DNA from: Pyrinomonadaceae bacterium
GTDB lineage: Bacteria > Acidobacteriota > Blastocatellia > Pyrinomonadales > Pyrinomonadaceae
DNA: 64,000 bases
Reading direction: 5' to 3'
Assembly (NCBI GenBank): GCA_021228405.1
Contig: JAJQRF010000004.1
Span: 62,001-126,000, forward strand
Part shown: positions 8,914 through 17,025 of the stretch, in pieces
How positions within the stretch are numbered: position 1 is the stretch's first letter
How the letters are laid out: each line of letters begins with the position of its first letter
Program-made: the position numbers and the translations under genes
Notes under the pieces: generated by a model
The model's database searches: none
Seen by the model: the letters and a program-made list of their open reading frames with translations, nothing else
Told to the model about the DNA's origin: nothing

Positions 8914-9183
8914 TTATGCCGTCTGACGTTTCAAACCTTGCCGATAGATGTTTACGGTAGCTCCGGCGACTATGTGATAACAAACGAGTCCTTTTTCGCT
9001 TGCCTTGCATTCGCATTTTCCGAACTTCTCGCCGTTTTTTACATCAAAGCTAACGTGATAGACGTTATCGTTATTTGACGAATAGACGACGAACAAACGA
9101 TCTTTGATAAATTTCACTTTGGGTTTCAACTGTTTGCATCTTTCGACTGCTTTTGCCGTGTTTTCTCTGGTCAATCTAATCAT
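8914..9183 (-). CDS. Small SWIM-type zinc-finger protein
   Basis: 89 residues. It contains CECKASEKGLVCYH, which fits the SWIM zinc-finger pattern CxCx(n)CxH with ligands Cys57, Cys59, Cys68 and His70. SWIM domains bind DNA or proteins and occur in bacterial SNF2 partners, transposases and mobile-element proteins. Here the finger is nearly the whole protein, preceded by a short beta-rich part (DRLFVVYSSNNDNVYHVSF). The ATG at 9183 has TGAGGAAAA just upstream. It is divergent from the XRE regulator, and the shared intergenic region carries two palindromes. The role is unknown; control of element functions is a guess. Confidence 0.75.
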   Translation of the reverse strand: MIRLTRENTAKAVERCKQLKPKVKFIKDRLFVVYSSNNDNVYHVSFDVKNGEKFGKCECKASEKGLVCYHIVAGATVNIYRQGLKRQTA

Positions 9184-9235
9184 TGGTTTTTCCTCAAGTT
9201 TTATAAGTGTTTAGTTGTTTCCAACTAAGATATAT

Positions 9236-9250
9236 TCTACTTAAAGTAGA
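9236..9250. promoter_or_regulatory. Operator-like palindrome 1
   Basis: TCTACTTAAAGTAGA, with arms TCTAC/GTAGA around 5 nt, extendable to 8-bp arms around a central A (9235-9251). It lies between the divergent SWIM and XRE genes. A second site with the same arms and spacing is centred 46 bp away. Likely bound by the adjacent XRE regulator. Confidence 0.65.
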
Positions 9251-9281
9251 ATGATAATGCAAATTGAGATAGTTATTTTGC

Positions 9282-9296
9282 TCTACTAAATGTAGA
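9282..9296. promoter_or_regulatory. Operator-like palindrome 2
   Basis: TCTACTAAATGTAGA, with the same 5-bp arms and 5-nt spacer as the first site, 36 bp before the start codon of the XRE regulator. The paired arrangement fits autorepression and control of the divergent SWIM gene. Confidence 0.65.
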
Positions 9297-9332
9297 ATTA
9301 TTTTTAATCTTGAGTTACACTTAAAATTGGTT

Positions 9333-9521
9333 ATGGAAGGAAAAGAATTAAAACAAAAACGCGAATCTCTCGGATTAACACAAACGGAACTTGCCGAAAT
9401 CTTAGGTGTGAAAATGAATACTGTTTACAGATGGGAAAGCGGCATTTTAGATGTTCCGAAATCAATCGAACTTGCAATGGAAACTGTTGAAAGGAATCAT
9501 AAGAAATCAAAATCAACCTAA
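9333..9521 (+). CDS. XRE-family helix-turn-helix regulator
   Basis: 62 residues, almost entirely one HTH_XRE domain. It reads ELKQKRESLGLTQTELAEIL (helices 1-2), then GVKMNTVYRWESG (recognition helix) and PKSIELAMETVE. An ATG at 9333 is used here; an in-frame TTG at 9327 is possible, and neither has a strong Shine-Dalgarno. It probably represses its own promoter and that of the SWIM gene through the two palindromes upstream. Controllers of this size are common next to R-M systems, where they delay restriction until methylation is complete. The R-M pair starts 147 bp downstream on the same strand. Confidence 0.85.
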   Translation: MEGKELKQKRESLGLTQTELAEILGVKMNTVYRWESGILDVPKSIELAMETVERNHKKSKST

Positions 9522-9667
9522 ATTTTCAATTGGTTTCTTTGCCTTGTTTTCAAGATTGATTTATTAGATAATTCCGTAGTTTCACAAAGAATCAAATTTT
9601 AAGATTACCAATTTTAAGAAATAGGAATAGTTTTCTCGATTGATTCCACAAAATATTGGTTTAGCAA

Positions 9668-12307
9668 ATGACACATCTTTATCAGATACTGAGCGAGAAA
9701 ATAAAGCTTTGGCGCGAAAATGAATATCAATCTGAATTTCCTGTTATTTCAGAGATTTTTGACTATGCCAGAATTGCCGATTCTGACGAATTAAGATTTC
9801 TTCGAGCCGCTCAGTTGAAGGCTTTAGAGGTTTATTGGTATTTACGCTTAATTGAAAAAACTCCAAAAGTTTTTAGTCTTTACAACAAACTGTTTTCAGC
9901 CAGAAGCCAAAAACTTACAGCTTTAGGTATAGACCGCACAAAGCCAGAAATAAGCGATATTTTAATTGATTTCGATGAAAATTATCTGTTTGAAAAAATC
10001 CGCACTGATGACGAATTTGTCAGCCGAATGAAGTTTGAGGCAATTCGTGAAAGTATGACTTTGGATTATCCAAGTTATATTTTGGCTTTGGCGATGGGCG
10101 CAGGAAAAACAATTCTGATCGGAACAATTATTGCCACAGAGTTTGCAATGGCGATGGAATATCCAAAGATAGAAAGCGAACAACAATTTATTAAAAATGC
10201 TCTCGTCTTTGCGCCGGGCAAAACCATTCTAGGAGCGTTAAGAGAAATAGCAGACATTCCGTTTAATAAAGTGTTGCCGCCACGTCTTTATAAACAATTT
10301 GCGGCGAACTATAAACTAACTTTCACGCAGGACGGCGAAAAGAATCTGCCAATCATACAAGGCAGTAATTACAATATAATTGTAACCAATACCGAAAAGA
10401 TTCGGATTCAGAAAAGCACAGGAGCAAAACGCGGCGCAAATGCCAACCAAATAAAACTATTCGACACAAAGGAAAAAGAAGAAATCGAAGTTGCAAACCT
10501 GCGATTGCAAGCGTTAGCAAGTCTTCCAAATCTCGGTATTTTTTCCGACGAAGCGCACCACTTAAACGGGCAAGATTTAACCAAAGATTTGAAAAAGGTT
10601 CGTAAAACCGTTGATTATTTGCACGAAAACACAGATGTAATATGCGTGATTAATACAACGGGAACGCCTTATTATGAAAAGCAGCTACTGAAGGATGTTG
10701 TAACTTGGTATGGATTATCCGAAGGAATTCGTGACAATGTTCTAAAAGACGTTGAGCATAACATAAAATCCTACTCATTCGACGGAACGCGAACGAATGA
10801 ATTTTTAGAGTTAGTTTTGCAGGATTTTTTTGAAAACTATCGAAATGTTCGATTGCCAAACGGCGCGTGGTCAAAGATTGCTATCTACTTTCCGCAAGAA
10901 GATGATTTAACCGAACTTCGCCCAACTATCGAGCGAAAGCTAATTGAATTAGAAATTAACATAACAACGATTCTGAAAAACACTTCAAAATCAACTGCCG
11001 TAGAAATCGCAGATTTTGACCGTCTAAATGATCCGAGTTCACCGCATCGTGTCATTTTGCTTGTCAACAAAGGAACGGAAGGTTGGAATTGTCCTTCACT
11101 TTTTGCAACCGTTTTAGCTCGTAAATTAAAAACGAGCAATAACTTTGTATTGCAAGCAGGAACACGTTGTTTACGGCAAGTGGTTGGTAATAAACACAAG
11201 GCAAGTATCTATCTTTCAAATGACAACGTAAAAGTTTTAGATTCACAGATGCAGGAAACATTTGGCGAATCCTTGAAAGATATTCAGGAAGCTAAATCAA
11301 ATTCAGTTAAAACTACGATTACGCTTAAAAAGTTAGATATTCCGCCGCTTGTAGTTAAGAAAATAATTCGTCAGATTGTTCAGATCAAAGATGCCGAAAA
11401 AGTTAAATCGAGCCTCAAACTTACGATGCCTCAAATTGAAGTTGATCGCCCGAAAATAACGGTTAATACGTTTATTACTCAGCAATCGAAGATTTCAAAG
11501 AATGTATTGCGGCAAACGACGGAAACCCCAATCGAGCTTGAATATGACACAATCGATTTGTTTTTATTATCAAGTGAACTTGCGGCAAACTTTCATCTTG
11601 ATAATCGTTTTGTTTATGAAAGTCTGCAAGCGATTTACCAAGATGAAATCGAAGTTCCCTCTAGTCATCGCTCGGAGTTGGAAAATCAGATAACCGAACA
11701 ACTTTCGATTTATGAAACAAAGGAATTTGAGGTAGAAGAAGCGTTAGCTTTGGTTAAATCAGAAGGTTTTGACGTAACCCAAGATGGCGATAATATAATT
11801 TACACAGCACAAATTTCTTACCCGAAGGCAAAAGAACATTTAATTTTGGCGATGGAAACTGCCGCTAGAGATAATCCAAATAATTTTGGTTTTCACTATA
11901 CGCCTTATAATTTTGATTCTTCACCCGAAAACGATTACTTTACTCAGATGATTGCAAAGTTAAACGCCAAACCAGAAGAAATAGAAGATATTTATTTTAT
12001 TGGCGGCACGTCTTCGATCAGTAAAACCGATCTTTATATTGAATACAAAGGAAAGGATGGAAAGTGGCATAATTATTTTCCTGATTTTATTGTCAGATTA
12101 AAAAATGGCAAGTTTTTAATTGTCGAAATCAAAGCAGTTCGGGAAAAAGACGATGAAGACAATGGCATTAATGGCACAAAAGCAATGGCAATGCGTAAAT
12201 GGGAAAACCTCAACCCTGAAAAACTAAAATATCAGATTATTTATTCTGATGACACAATTCCTTTTGACGAACTTTCGAAGAGTCAGGAACTGCTCGCAAA
12301 TTTATAG
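9668..12307 (+). CDS. Type III-like restriction enzyme, Res subunit (helicase-nuclease)
   Basis: 879 residues with superfamily 2 helicase motifs. Walker A is MGAGKT near residue 143, motif II is SDEAHH near 294, and the motif III-like TTGTPYYEKQ follows. Motifs V/VI appear in NKGTEGWNCPSLF and LQAGTRCLRQV, with Gln/Arg residues for ATP coupling. The C-terminus has a PD-(D/E)XK nuclease signature, FPDFIVRL followed by FLIVEIKA (near 804-818). Type III Res proteins translocate along DNA from unmethylated sites and cut with their Mod partner. The adjacent methyltransferase supports this. The order res then mod is the reverse of classic EcoP1I/EcoP15I operons. Its cargo position makes it a defence or maintenance function of the element. 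Confidence 0.88.
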   Translation: MTHLYQILSEKIKLWRENEYQSEFPVISEIFDYARIADSDELRFLRAAQLKALEVYWYLRLIEKTPKVFSLYNKLFSARSQKLTALGIDRTKPEISDILIDFDENYLFEKIRTDDEFVSRMKFEAIRESMTLDYPSYILALAMGAGKTILIGTIIATEFAMAMEYPKIESEQQFIKNALVFAPGKTILGALREIADIPFNKVLPPRLYKQFAANYKLTFTQDGEKNLPIIQGSNYNIIVTNTEKIRIQKSTGAKRGANANQIKLFDTKEKEEIEVANLRLQALASLPNLGIFSDEAHHLNGQDLTKDLKKVRKTVDYLHENTDVICVINTTGTPYYEKQLLKDVVTWYGLSEGIRDNVLKDVEHNIKSYSFDGTRTNEFLELVLQDFFENYRNVRLPNGAWSKIAIYFPQEDDLTELRPTIERKLIELEINITTILKNTSKSTAVEIADFDRLNDPSSPHRVILLVNKGTEGWNCPSLFATVLARKLKTSNNFVLQAGTRCLRQVVGNKHKASIYLSNDNVKVLDSQMQETFGESLKDIQEAKSNSVKTTITLKKLDIPPLVVKKIIRQIVQIKDAEKVKSSLKLTMPQIEVDRPKITVNTFITQQSKISKNVLRQTTETPIELEYDTIDLFLLSSELAANFHLDNRFVYESLQAIYQDEIEVPSSHRSELENQITEQLSIYETKEFEVEEALALVKSEGFDVTQDGDNIIYTAQISYPKAKEHLILAMETAARDNPNNFGFHYTPYNFDSSPENDYFTQMIAKLNAKPEEIEDIYFIGGTSSISKTDLYIEYKGKDGKWHNYFPDFIVRLKNGKFLIVEIKAVREKDDEDNGINGTKAMAMRKWENLNPEKLKYQIIYSDDTIPFDELSKSQELLANL

Positions 12308-12325
12308 GATTTGATTTCAAATACG

Positions 12326-14206
12326 ATGGCAAAGACGAAAGAAGAAAAGAAAACTACAACAGCAAAAGTTGAGAATGCAAAAGGTCGCCCGATGCTTCAT
12401 TGGGTCGGTAAAAAGACAATTGACAGTGTTCATTCTTATCCTGCACAACTTGTAGAGCAATATGCTTGTAACGAAACGGAAGAGGAAACAAACCTCTTAT
12501 TTCACGGTGATAACAAAGAAGTTCTAGCCTATTTGCTTACAAATGGTTATAGAGGAAAAGTCGATTTGATTTATATTGATCCGCCTTTTGATAGCAAAGC
12601 TGATTATGTTCGTAAAGTTGAATTGCGTGGAGTAAGAAACGCCGAAGAATTTGAAGCTGAGCGACAGACTATTTTTGAGCAGTTACAATATTCAGATATT
12701 TGGGCTAATGATAACTATTTACAATTTATGTTTGAAAGATTGATTTTAATGAAAGATTTACTATCAAAAAATGGAAGTCTATTTCTACATTGTGATTATA
12801 GAAAAGTTCATCATTTACGGCTTGTTTTAGATGAGGTTTTTGGAGAGGAAGGATTTGTTAATGAAATAATCTGGCTTGCAGAAGGAGGCGGAGCATCAGG
12901 ACTTAGATTCGGAAGAAAACACCAAACAATTTTATATTACTCAAAAACTAACAAAGATTCTGATAGAGTTTTCAATGGAGATGCTGTCCGTGTTGCTTAT
13001 AAAACTGAAAATATTGGACCTCAAACATATCATTTTGATTCTAATACAAAAAAAAGACCCGGATTCAAAGATGGATATACTTGGACTCCAAATGAAAACG
13101 GTAAAGTTCCAACCGATGCTTGGTTGGATTGCTTTTTAGCTGAATCTGAGGGGATACCCTTAGATGTTTGGTTTGATGTAAAAGGTTTATATGGACCTTC
13201 TGGAGAAATTATGAACTATCCTACCCAGAAGCCTATTTCTTTACTTGAAAGAATAATAAAAGCTGCTTCTAATCCAAATGATGTGGTTTTTGATTGTTTT
13301 CTTGGTTCAGGAACAACCGCCGCAGTCGCTCAAAAACTCGGTCGGCGGTGGATAGGTTGCGACATCAATAAGGGGGCGATTCAAACCACAAGCAAGCGTC
13401 TGCAAAATATTATTGACGAACAGCGCAAAACTTTACAACAACCCTCTTTGTCACAGAGTGATGAGAATACCGATGAAAAGTTGAGTCCTGTTCTTTCGTT
13501 CAAGCATTATCGAATCAATGATTATGATTTAAACATACAGCACAACGAAGCATTTGAACTTGCGCTTGAGTATGTCGGCGTAACGCGCAAACGAACAGAC
13601 AGCTTTTTTGAGGGCGAACTCGGCAAAAAACTCGTTAAAGTTGTTCCGCTCAATCATCCCTGCACATTGCTCGATATTCAAGCGGTCGAAACCGAACTTA
13701 AAAACCGTCCCGAAGAAGATCGAGATATAACAATGATTTCGCTAGGCAAAGATTCTAATGTTGATAAGCATTTAGCTGATTACAACAAACGAAATGCCGT
13801 GAATAAAATTGATTTGATCGAACTACGCACCGATGAAAAATATGGCAATTTCCTAATCCATCAACCAGCTTGGGCAGATGTCAAAATCAAGCGAATTGAC
13901 GACGGCAAAATATCGGTCAAGGTTGATAATTTCAATTCGCCGACAATCATCCAAAGATTGAAATTAGATGAAACGATTTTCCGCGAAAGAGTGACGGATT
14001 TCCGCGCAATGATTGATGTTTTGTTAGTTGATACAAATTACGACGGCAAAGTATTTAATATTTGTTACTCAGATGTTCCGTCAAAAAAGACCGATATGAT
14101 AAACGGCAATTATGAGTTACCACTTTCAACTGAAAGTAAGTCCGTTGCAGTGAAAATTATTGATATGTTAGGTGAAGAAGTTTTGACAGTAGTGTCTATT
14201 GTCTAA
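12326..14206 (+). CDS. Type III-like DNA methyltransferase (Mod)
   Basis: About 626 residues, starting at ATG 12326, 19 bp after the Res stop; an upstream in-frame TTG at 12311 is less likely. It is an amino-methyltransferase of the beta class. Catalytic motif IV, LIYIDPPFDS, lies near residue 84, and the AdoMet-binding motif DCFLGSGTTAAVAQKLGRR near 321, so motif IV precedes motif I as in type III Mod proteins. The sequence between is the likely target-recognition region. The C-terminal 300 residues (from about LSFKHYRIND) are probably for Res contact. It should methylate adenine N6 (inferred from class), protecting host and element DNA. Confidence 0.88.
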   Translation: MAKTKEEKKTTTAKVENAKGRPMLHWVGKKTIDSVHSYPAQLVEQYACNETEEETNLLFHGDNKEVLAYLLTNGYRGKVDLIYIDPPFDSKADYVRKVELRGVRNAEEFEAERQTIFEQLQYSDIWANDNYLQFMFERLILMKDLLSKNGSLFLHCDYRKVHHLRLVLDEVFGEEGFVNEIIWLAEGGGASGLRFGRKHQTILYYSKTNKDSDRVFNGDAVRVAYKTENIGPQTYHFDSNTKKRPGFKDGYTWTPNENGKVPTDAWLDCFLAESEGIPLDVWFDVKGLYGPSGEIMNYPTQKPISLLERIIKAASNPNDVVFDCFLGSGTTAAVAQKLGRRWIGCDINKGAIQTTSKRLQNIIDEQRKTLQQPSLSQSDENTDEKLSPVLSFKHYRINDYDLNIQHNEAFELALEYVGVTRKRTDSFFEGELGKKLVKVVPLNHPCTLLDIQAVETELKNRPEEDRDITMISLGKDSNVDKHLADYNKRNAVNKIDLIELRTDEKYGNFLIHQPAWADVKIKRIDDGKISVKVDNFNSPTIIQRLKLDETIFRERVTDFRAMIDVLLVDTNYDGKVFNICYSDVPSKKTDMINGNYELPLSTESKSVAVKIIDMLGEEVLTVVSIV

Positions 14207-14275
14207 TTCAAACCGAGCTTAACTTTTTAATCAAATATTAAAGTCAGATTTATTTTACGGTTTGCAAACAAATAC

Positions 14276-14836
14276 TTAATCAGCGACTGCATTTTCTTTG
14301 GCTTCTTTGAGTATTTGTTCTTGCTTCTTTTGCACGTCTTTTTCTCTCATTTTCTCAGAAATTTCAAAAAGATCGTATATGTTTTTTCTGATTTGCCACC
14401 AAGCTATAAATACTAATGTTAAAGTTCCAATTGCAAAACTGAAGCAAATCGCTGATGTAAATTGGCTACCAATAAAACCTACTGTAATTTGCAGAAAGGA
14501 AGTCCCTAAAGCCATTATCACAGCGACTAACAAAAGTTCAGCTAAATGTGTAATCGGATCATATATTTTTATTTTTTCATCTTTAAATCGATCTCTTGCA
14601 AATTTTTCAATGTAAACATCTTGGTCATAAAGTTTGTCTTTCAATTGCACTATAATGAATGTTTTTAGAGTTAGTAAAAAACTGCCTAAAGTGAGAAAGC
14701 CTGTAAACAAAGGGGTTTGTAATTTGTTATTATAAACAGTATTGAAATCAACGAAGAAACTATTCAAAATTAGACCTAAAACGATTGAAAAAAATAAAAT
14801 GCAAATAACTGTAACTACTGTTTGTTTTGATTTCAT
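14276..14836 (-). CDS. Four-helix membrane protein, second gene of a two-gene module
   Basis: 186 residues with four predicted membrane segments (about residues 8-28, 41-62, 97-117 and 126-147), a charged loop between the second and third (DKLYDQDVYIEKFARDRFKD) and a long charged helical tail. Its start overlaps the stop of the upstream gene by 4 bp (ATGA), so the two are translationally coupled. No family is recognised by eye. A soluble sensor-sized protein followed by a four-helix membrane protein recalls lambda RexA-RexB, and Kiwa also pairs a four-helix protein with a soluble one. The homology is unproven. It is AT-rich, like the rest of the element. Confidence 0.8.
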   Translation of the reverse strand: MKSKQTVVTVICILFFSIVLGLILNSFFVDFNTVYNNKLQTPLFTGFLTLGSFLLTLKTFIIVQLKDKLYDQDVYIEKFARDRFKDEKIKIYDPITHLAELLLVAVIMALGTSFLQITVGFIGSQFTSAICFSFAIGTLTLVFIAWWQIRKNIYDLFEISEKMREKDVQKKQEQILKEAKENAVAD

Positions 14837-15714
14837 ATAATCACCTTATCACTTTGATCTAACCCTGTGATTGGCAAAGTTTCCTTATAAATCCGAATTA
14901 GTTCTTTTATACTTTGCGAACTATTCACAGATTTGTTTCTGCTTTTATCATTAAATTTGAGATTTTTCATCCATTCTTCAAAGTCTTGCTCATAAAATAC
15001 TTCCACATCATTAGCAGTTGTATAAGCAGTTTCAATGTCGCCAATATTTCCTTCGATTCTAAGGTTTTCCGGTTGTTCCTCATAAAAAATTGAAGAAATA
15101 GAATTTTTTATCTTTTTTAGATTCCATTTGTCACGCTTATAAAACAAAAATTGTTCAACTCTTCGACTTGCTTCTTCATTCAACTTACGATAGTGCGGTG
15201 CTTGAACTTCATAATGCGATGTTTCAATTGTTACTTTGTTTATTCGGTCAAATTTTTCCAAATATTCTTCAAATGATCCTTGCCGAAACAATGCTGATGT
15301 TACTAACCAAGCCTGACGATTATTTGTATCTTTTTTGAAATTATTAAATCTATGTCCTAAGTATTTAGCAAAATATGTCCAACCAGATGTTTTTGAATGC
15401 GATTGAAACAAACCTTTTCTTGTGATTGTATTAATCAAAAAGAAATTAAAATCACCGTGATAGACATTTTTGTCAGTTATTCGATGCAATACGGTTTCAA
15501 TCTCGTCTTCCGTTAATTTAACTTGAGGGAAAATTCTTTCTTCTTTCAAATGCAATAAATAACCTCCCCAAAGCATATCGGCATTTTCAATTTGATCTAC
15601 AACAAGAATCCTATCTTCTTTTGTATAAGAAACTTCTTTTTTCAAATATCGTAAGAAGTCATAAATAGTTACATCTTGAAAATCTAGCGCAAAACCAGAA
15701 GTTTTTACTTTCAT
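14833..15714 (-). CDS. Soluble protein of unknown function, first gene of a two-gene module
   Basis: 293 residues with no signal peptide or membrane helix. The N-terminal half is beta/alpha mixed (VTIYDFLRYLKKEV, then RILVVDQIENADMLWGGYLL and a patch FNFFLINTITRKGLFQSHS). The C-terminal half is more basic and helical (FYKRDKWNLKKIKNSIS). No known domain is recognised. Size, absence of membrane segments and coupling to a downstream four-helix protein parallel RexA, the sensor of the lambda RexAB exclusion system. The N-terminal layout of two short hairpins followed by a strand-rich FxFFxxxxxxxG segment is loosely similar. This is inference, not detected homology. Confidence 0.8.
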   Translation of the reverse strand: MKVKTSGFALDFQDVTIYDFLRYLKKEVSYTKEDRILVVDQIENADMLWGGYLLHLKEERIFPQVKLTEDEIETVLHRITDKNVYHGDFNFFLINTITRKGLFQSHSKTSGWTYFAKYLGHRFNNFKKDTNNRQAWLVTSALFRQGSFEEYLEKFDRINKVTIETSHYEVQAPHYRKLNEEASRRVEQFLFYKRDKWNLKKIKNSISSIFYEEQPENLRIEGNIGDIETAYTTANDVEVFYEQDFEEWMKNLKFNDKSRNKSVNSSQSIKELIRIYKETLPITGLDQSDKVII

Positions 15715-15931
15715 TTAGCGAGAGTCCTGAATTATTAATATTTATTGGAACCCGCTCAATATGACAAAATCAAAAATAAAAGTCAATCAATTTACTAACA
15801 TTGTTTCATATCTAATACAATATCCCAAGTGAGCAATTATTTTCTTGTTGTTGAAATTGAGGAAATATTTCAAACTAGCGACCGTTTGCGCGTCAAAGCT
15901 ACCCGTAATCTGAAAAACTCTCAGGAAGAAC

Positions 15932-16531
15932 CTAGTTTTCCGTTAATTGCTTCAATAAATCGTTCGCCTTTTTCGCCGATTTTGAGCGCAGATGGTTTGC
16001 TTGCGCTTCTTTGTGTTCGGCTTCGGCAAGATGTTTGCGAATCTTTGAAAGCGTTTCACACGCGTTCATAAAACGCTTTTGCGCTGAATTTAATCTCTTA
16101 TCCCAATAGATGCCGTGTTCGAGTGAATGCCGATCTTCCAATTTGCCTGTGTAAATCGTTTCTACAAAATTCAACCGCAAATGACACAGAATCACTTGGT
16201 CGATCAACATCTTTTCGATCAATGACGAATCTTTATATCCGAACGAATCACGCTTTTCGCTGATTTGCCTTCTCGTCAATTCCTGCATTAACGCCGATTT
16301 CGAGATCGCTTTTATCACCGTATTAAAAGCAATTTCCGACATTTCGTTAGCTCTCACCAAAGCTGAATTTTTATCCAGATACCGTTTCAATTCCGCTAAA
16401 TGTTCCGGCTTCGGATTTTCTTTGTCGGTATTTTTGATTAAAGATTCATAGCGTTCGATTGCTTCATCTATACGCTTATTCACTCTTTCTTTTAAATCTG
16501 TGTCTTCTTCATTCGTTCGTTCTTTTGTCAT
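15932..16531 (-). CDS. Element-encoded helical protein of unknown function
   Basis: 199 residues, mostly predicted helix, highly charged and without membrane segments. The C-terminal region (KIRKHLAEAEHKEAQANHL and on) looks like a coiled coil. It overlaps the upstream 105-residue gene by 23 bp, so the two are probably co-translated. No domain is recognised. Its place directly downstream of Rep, Xis and integrase genes suggests an element maintenance or mobilization role, which is a guess. The ATG at 16531 has GGAG 12 nt upstream. Confidence 0.75.
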   Translation of the reverse strand: MTKERTNEEDTDLKERVNKRIDEAIERYESLIKNTDKENPKPEHLAELKRYLDKNSALVRANEMSEIAFNTVIKAISKSALMQELTRRQISEKRDSFGYKDSSLIEKMLIDQVILCHLRLNFVETIYTGKLEDRHSLEHGIYWDKRLNSAQKRFMNACETLSKIRKHLAEAEHKEAQANHLRSKSAKKANDLLKQLTEN

Positions 16532-16826
16532 TGCGTTTTCTTCTCCATTGCCTCTTATGCTGATGAAATCCGTTGGTTAAATAGAATCCGTCGATAAAAA
16601 CTTTGATGATGTCGGAAAACGAATCGAGCGCGTCGTTCAGTTCGGCTTCTTCTGCTTTAATACAATCCCTCAAACTTCCGTATTTTCTTTGCTCTTTCCG
16701 ATCTTCGTTCAGCCAATGAAGCATCAAAGCAATATCGCCTTTGCCCGCATAAACCGAGCGAACTTTGTCGCCGATTCGCTCTTTTTGATAGTAATAATAG
16801 TTGTTACCGCGTTTTTCCAAACCCAT
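16509..16826 (-). CDS. Small element-encoded protein of unknown function
   Basis: 105 residues. The N-terminus MGLEKRGNNYYYYQKERIG followed by DKVRSVYAGKGDIA resembles the short beta-rich start seen in some element-borne proteins that contact nucleic acid. The rest is helical and charged, ending in a basic tail HKRQWRRKRNDKRTNE. The ATG has GAGG upstream. Overlap with the next gene suggests a two-gene unit. No function can be assigned. Confidence 0.7.
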   Translation of the reverse strand: MGLEKRGNNYYYYQKERIGDKVRSVYAGKGDIALMLHWLNEDRKEQRKYGSLRDCIKAEEAELNDALDSFSDIIKVFIDGFYLTNGFHQHKRQWRRKRNDKRTNE

Positions 16827-17025
16827 AAAACCTCATAAACTTAACTTTTTCACGGTTATTTCAAGCTAAGTGCAACAAAACAAAGACTTACATCAACATA
16901 AAATTGTGCTACATCTTTTTACTTGCCCCGCTTATTTACAACCCGCTGTTTCTGCTTCAACCGCTCTTTTCAACACATCGAGATTCATTCTAAAAGTGTC
17001 GATTTTGTCACGTTGTTATTAAGTA

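Noticed and set aside
15829-16071. Open frame on the plus strand upstream of the helical element protein
   Set aside because: It overlaps the end of a much better minus-strand gene (15932-16531) and has no ribosome site or recognisable motif.
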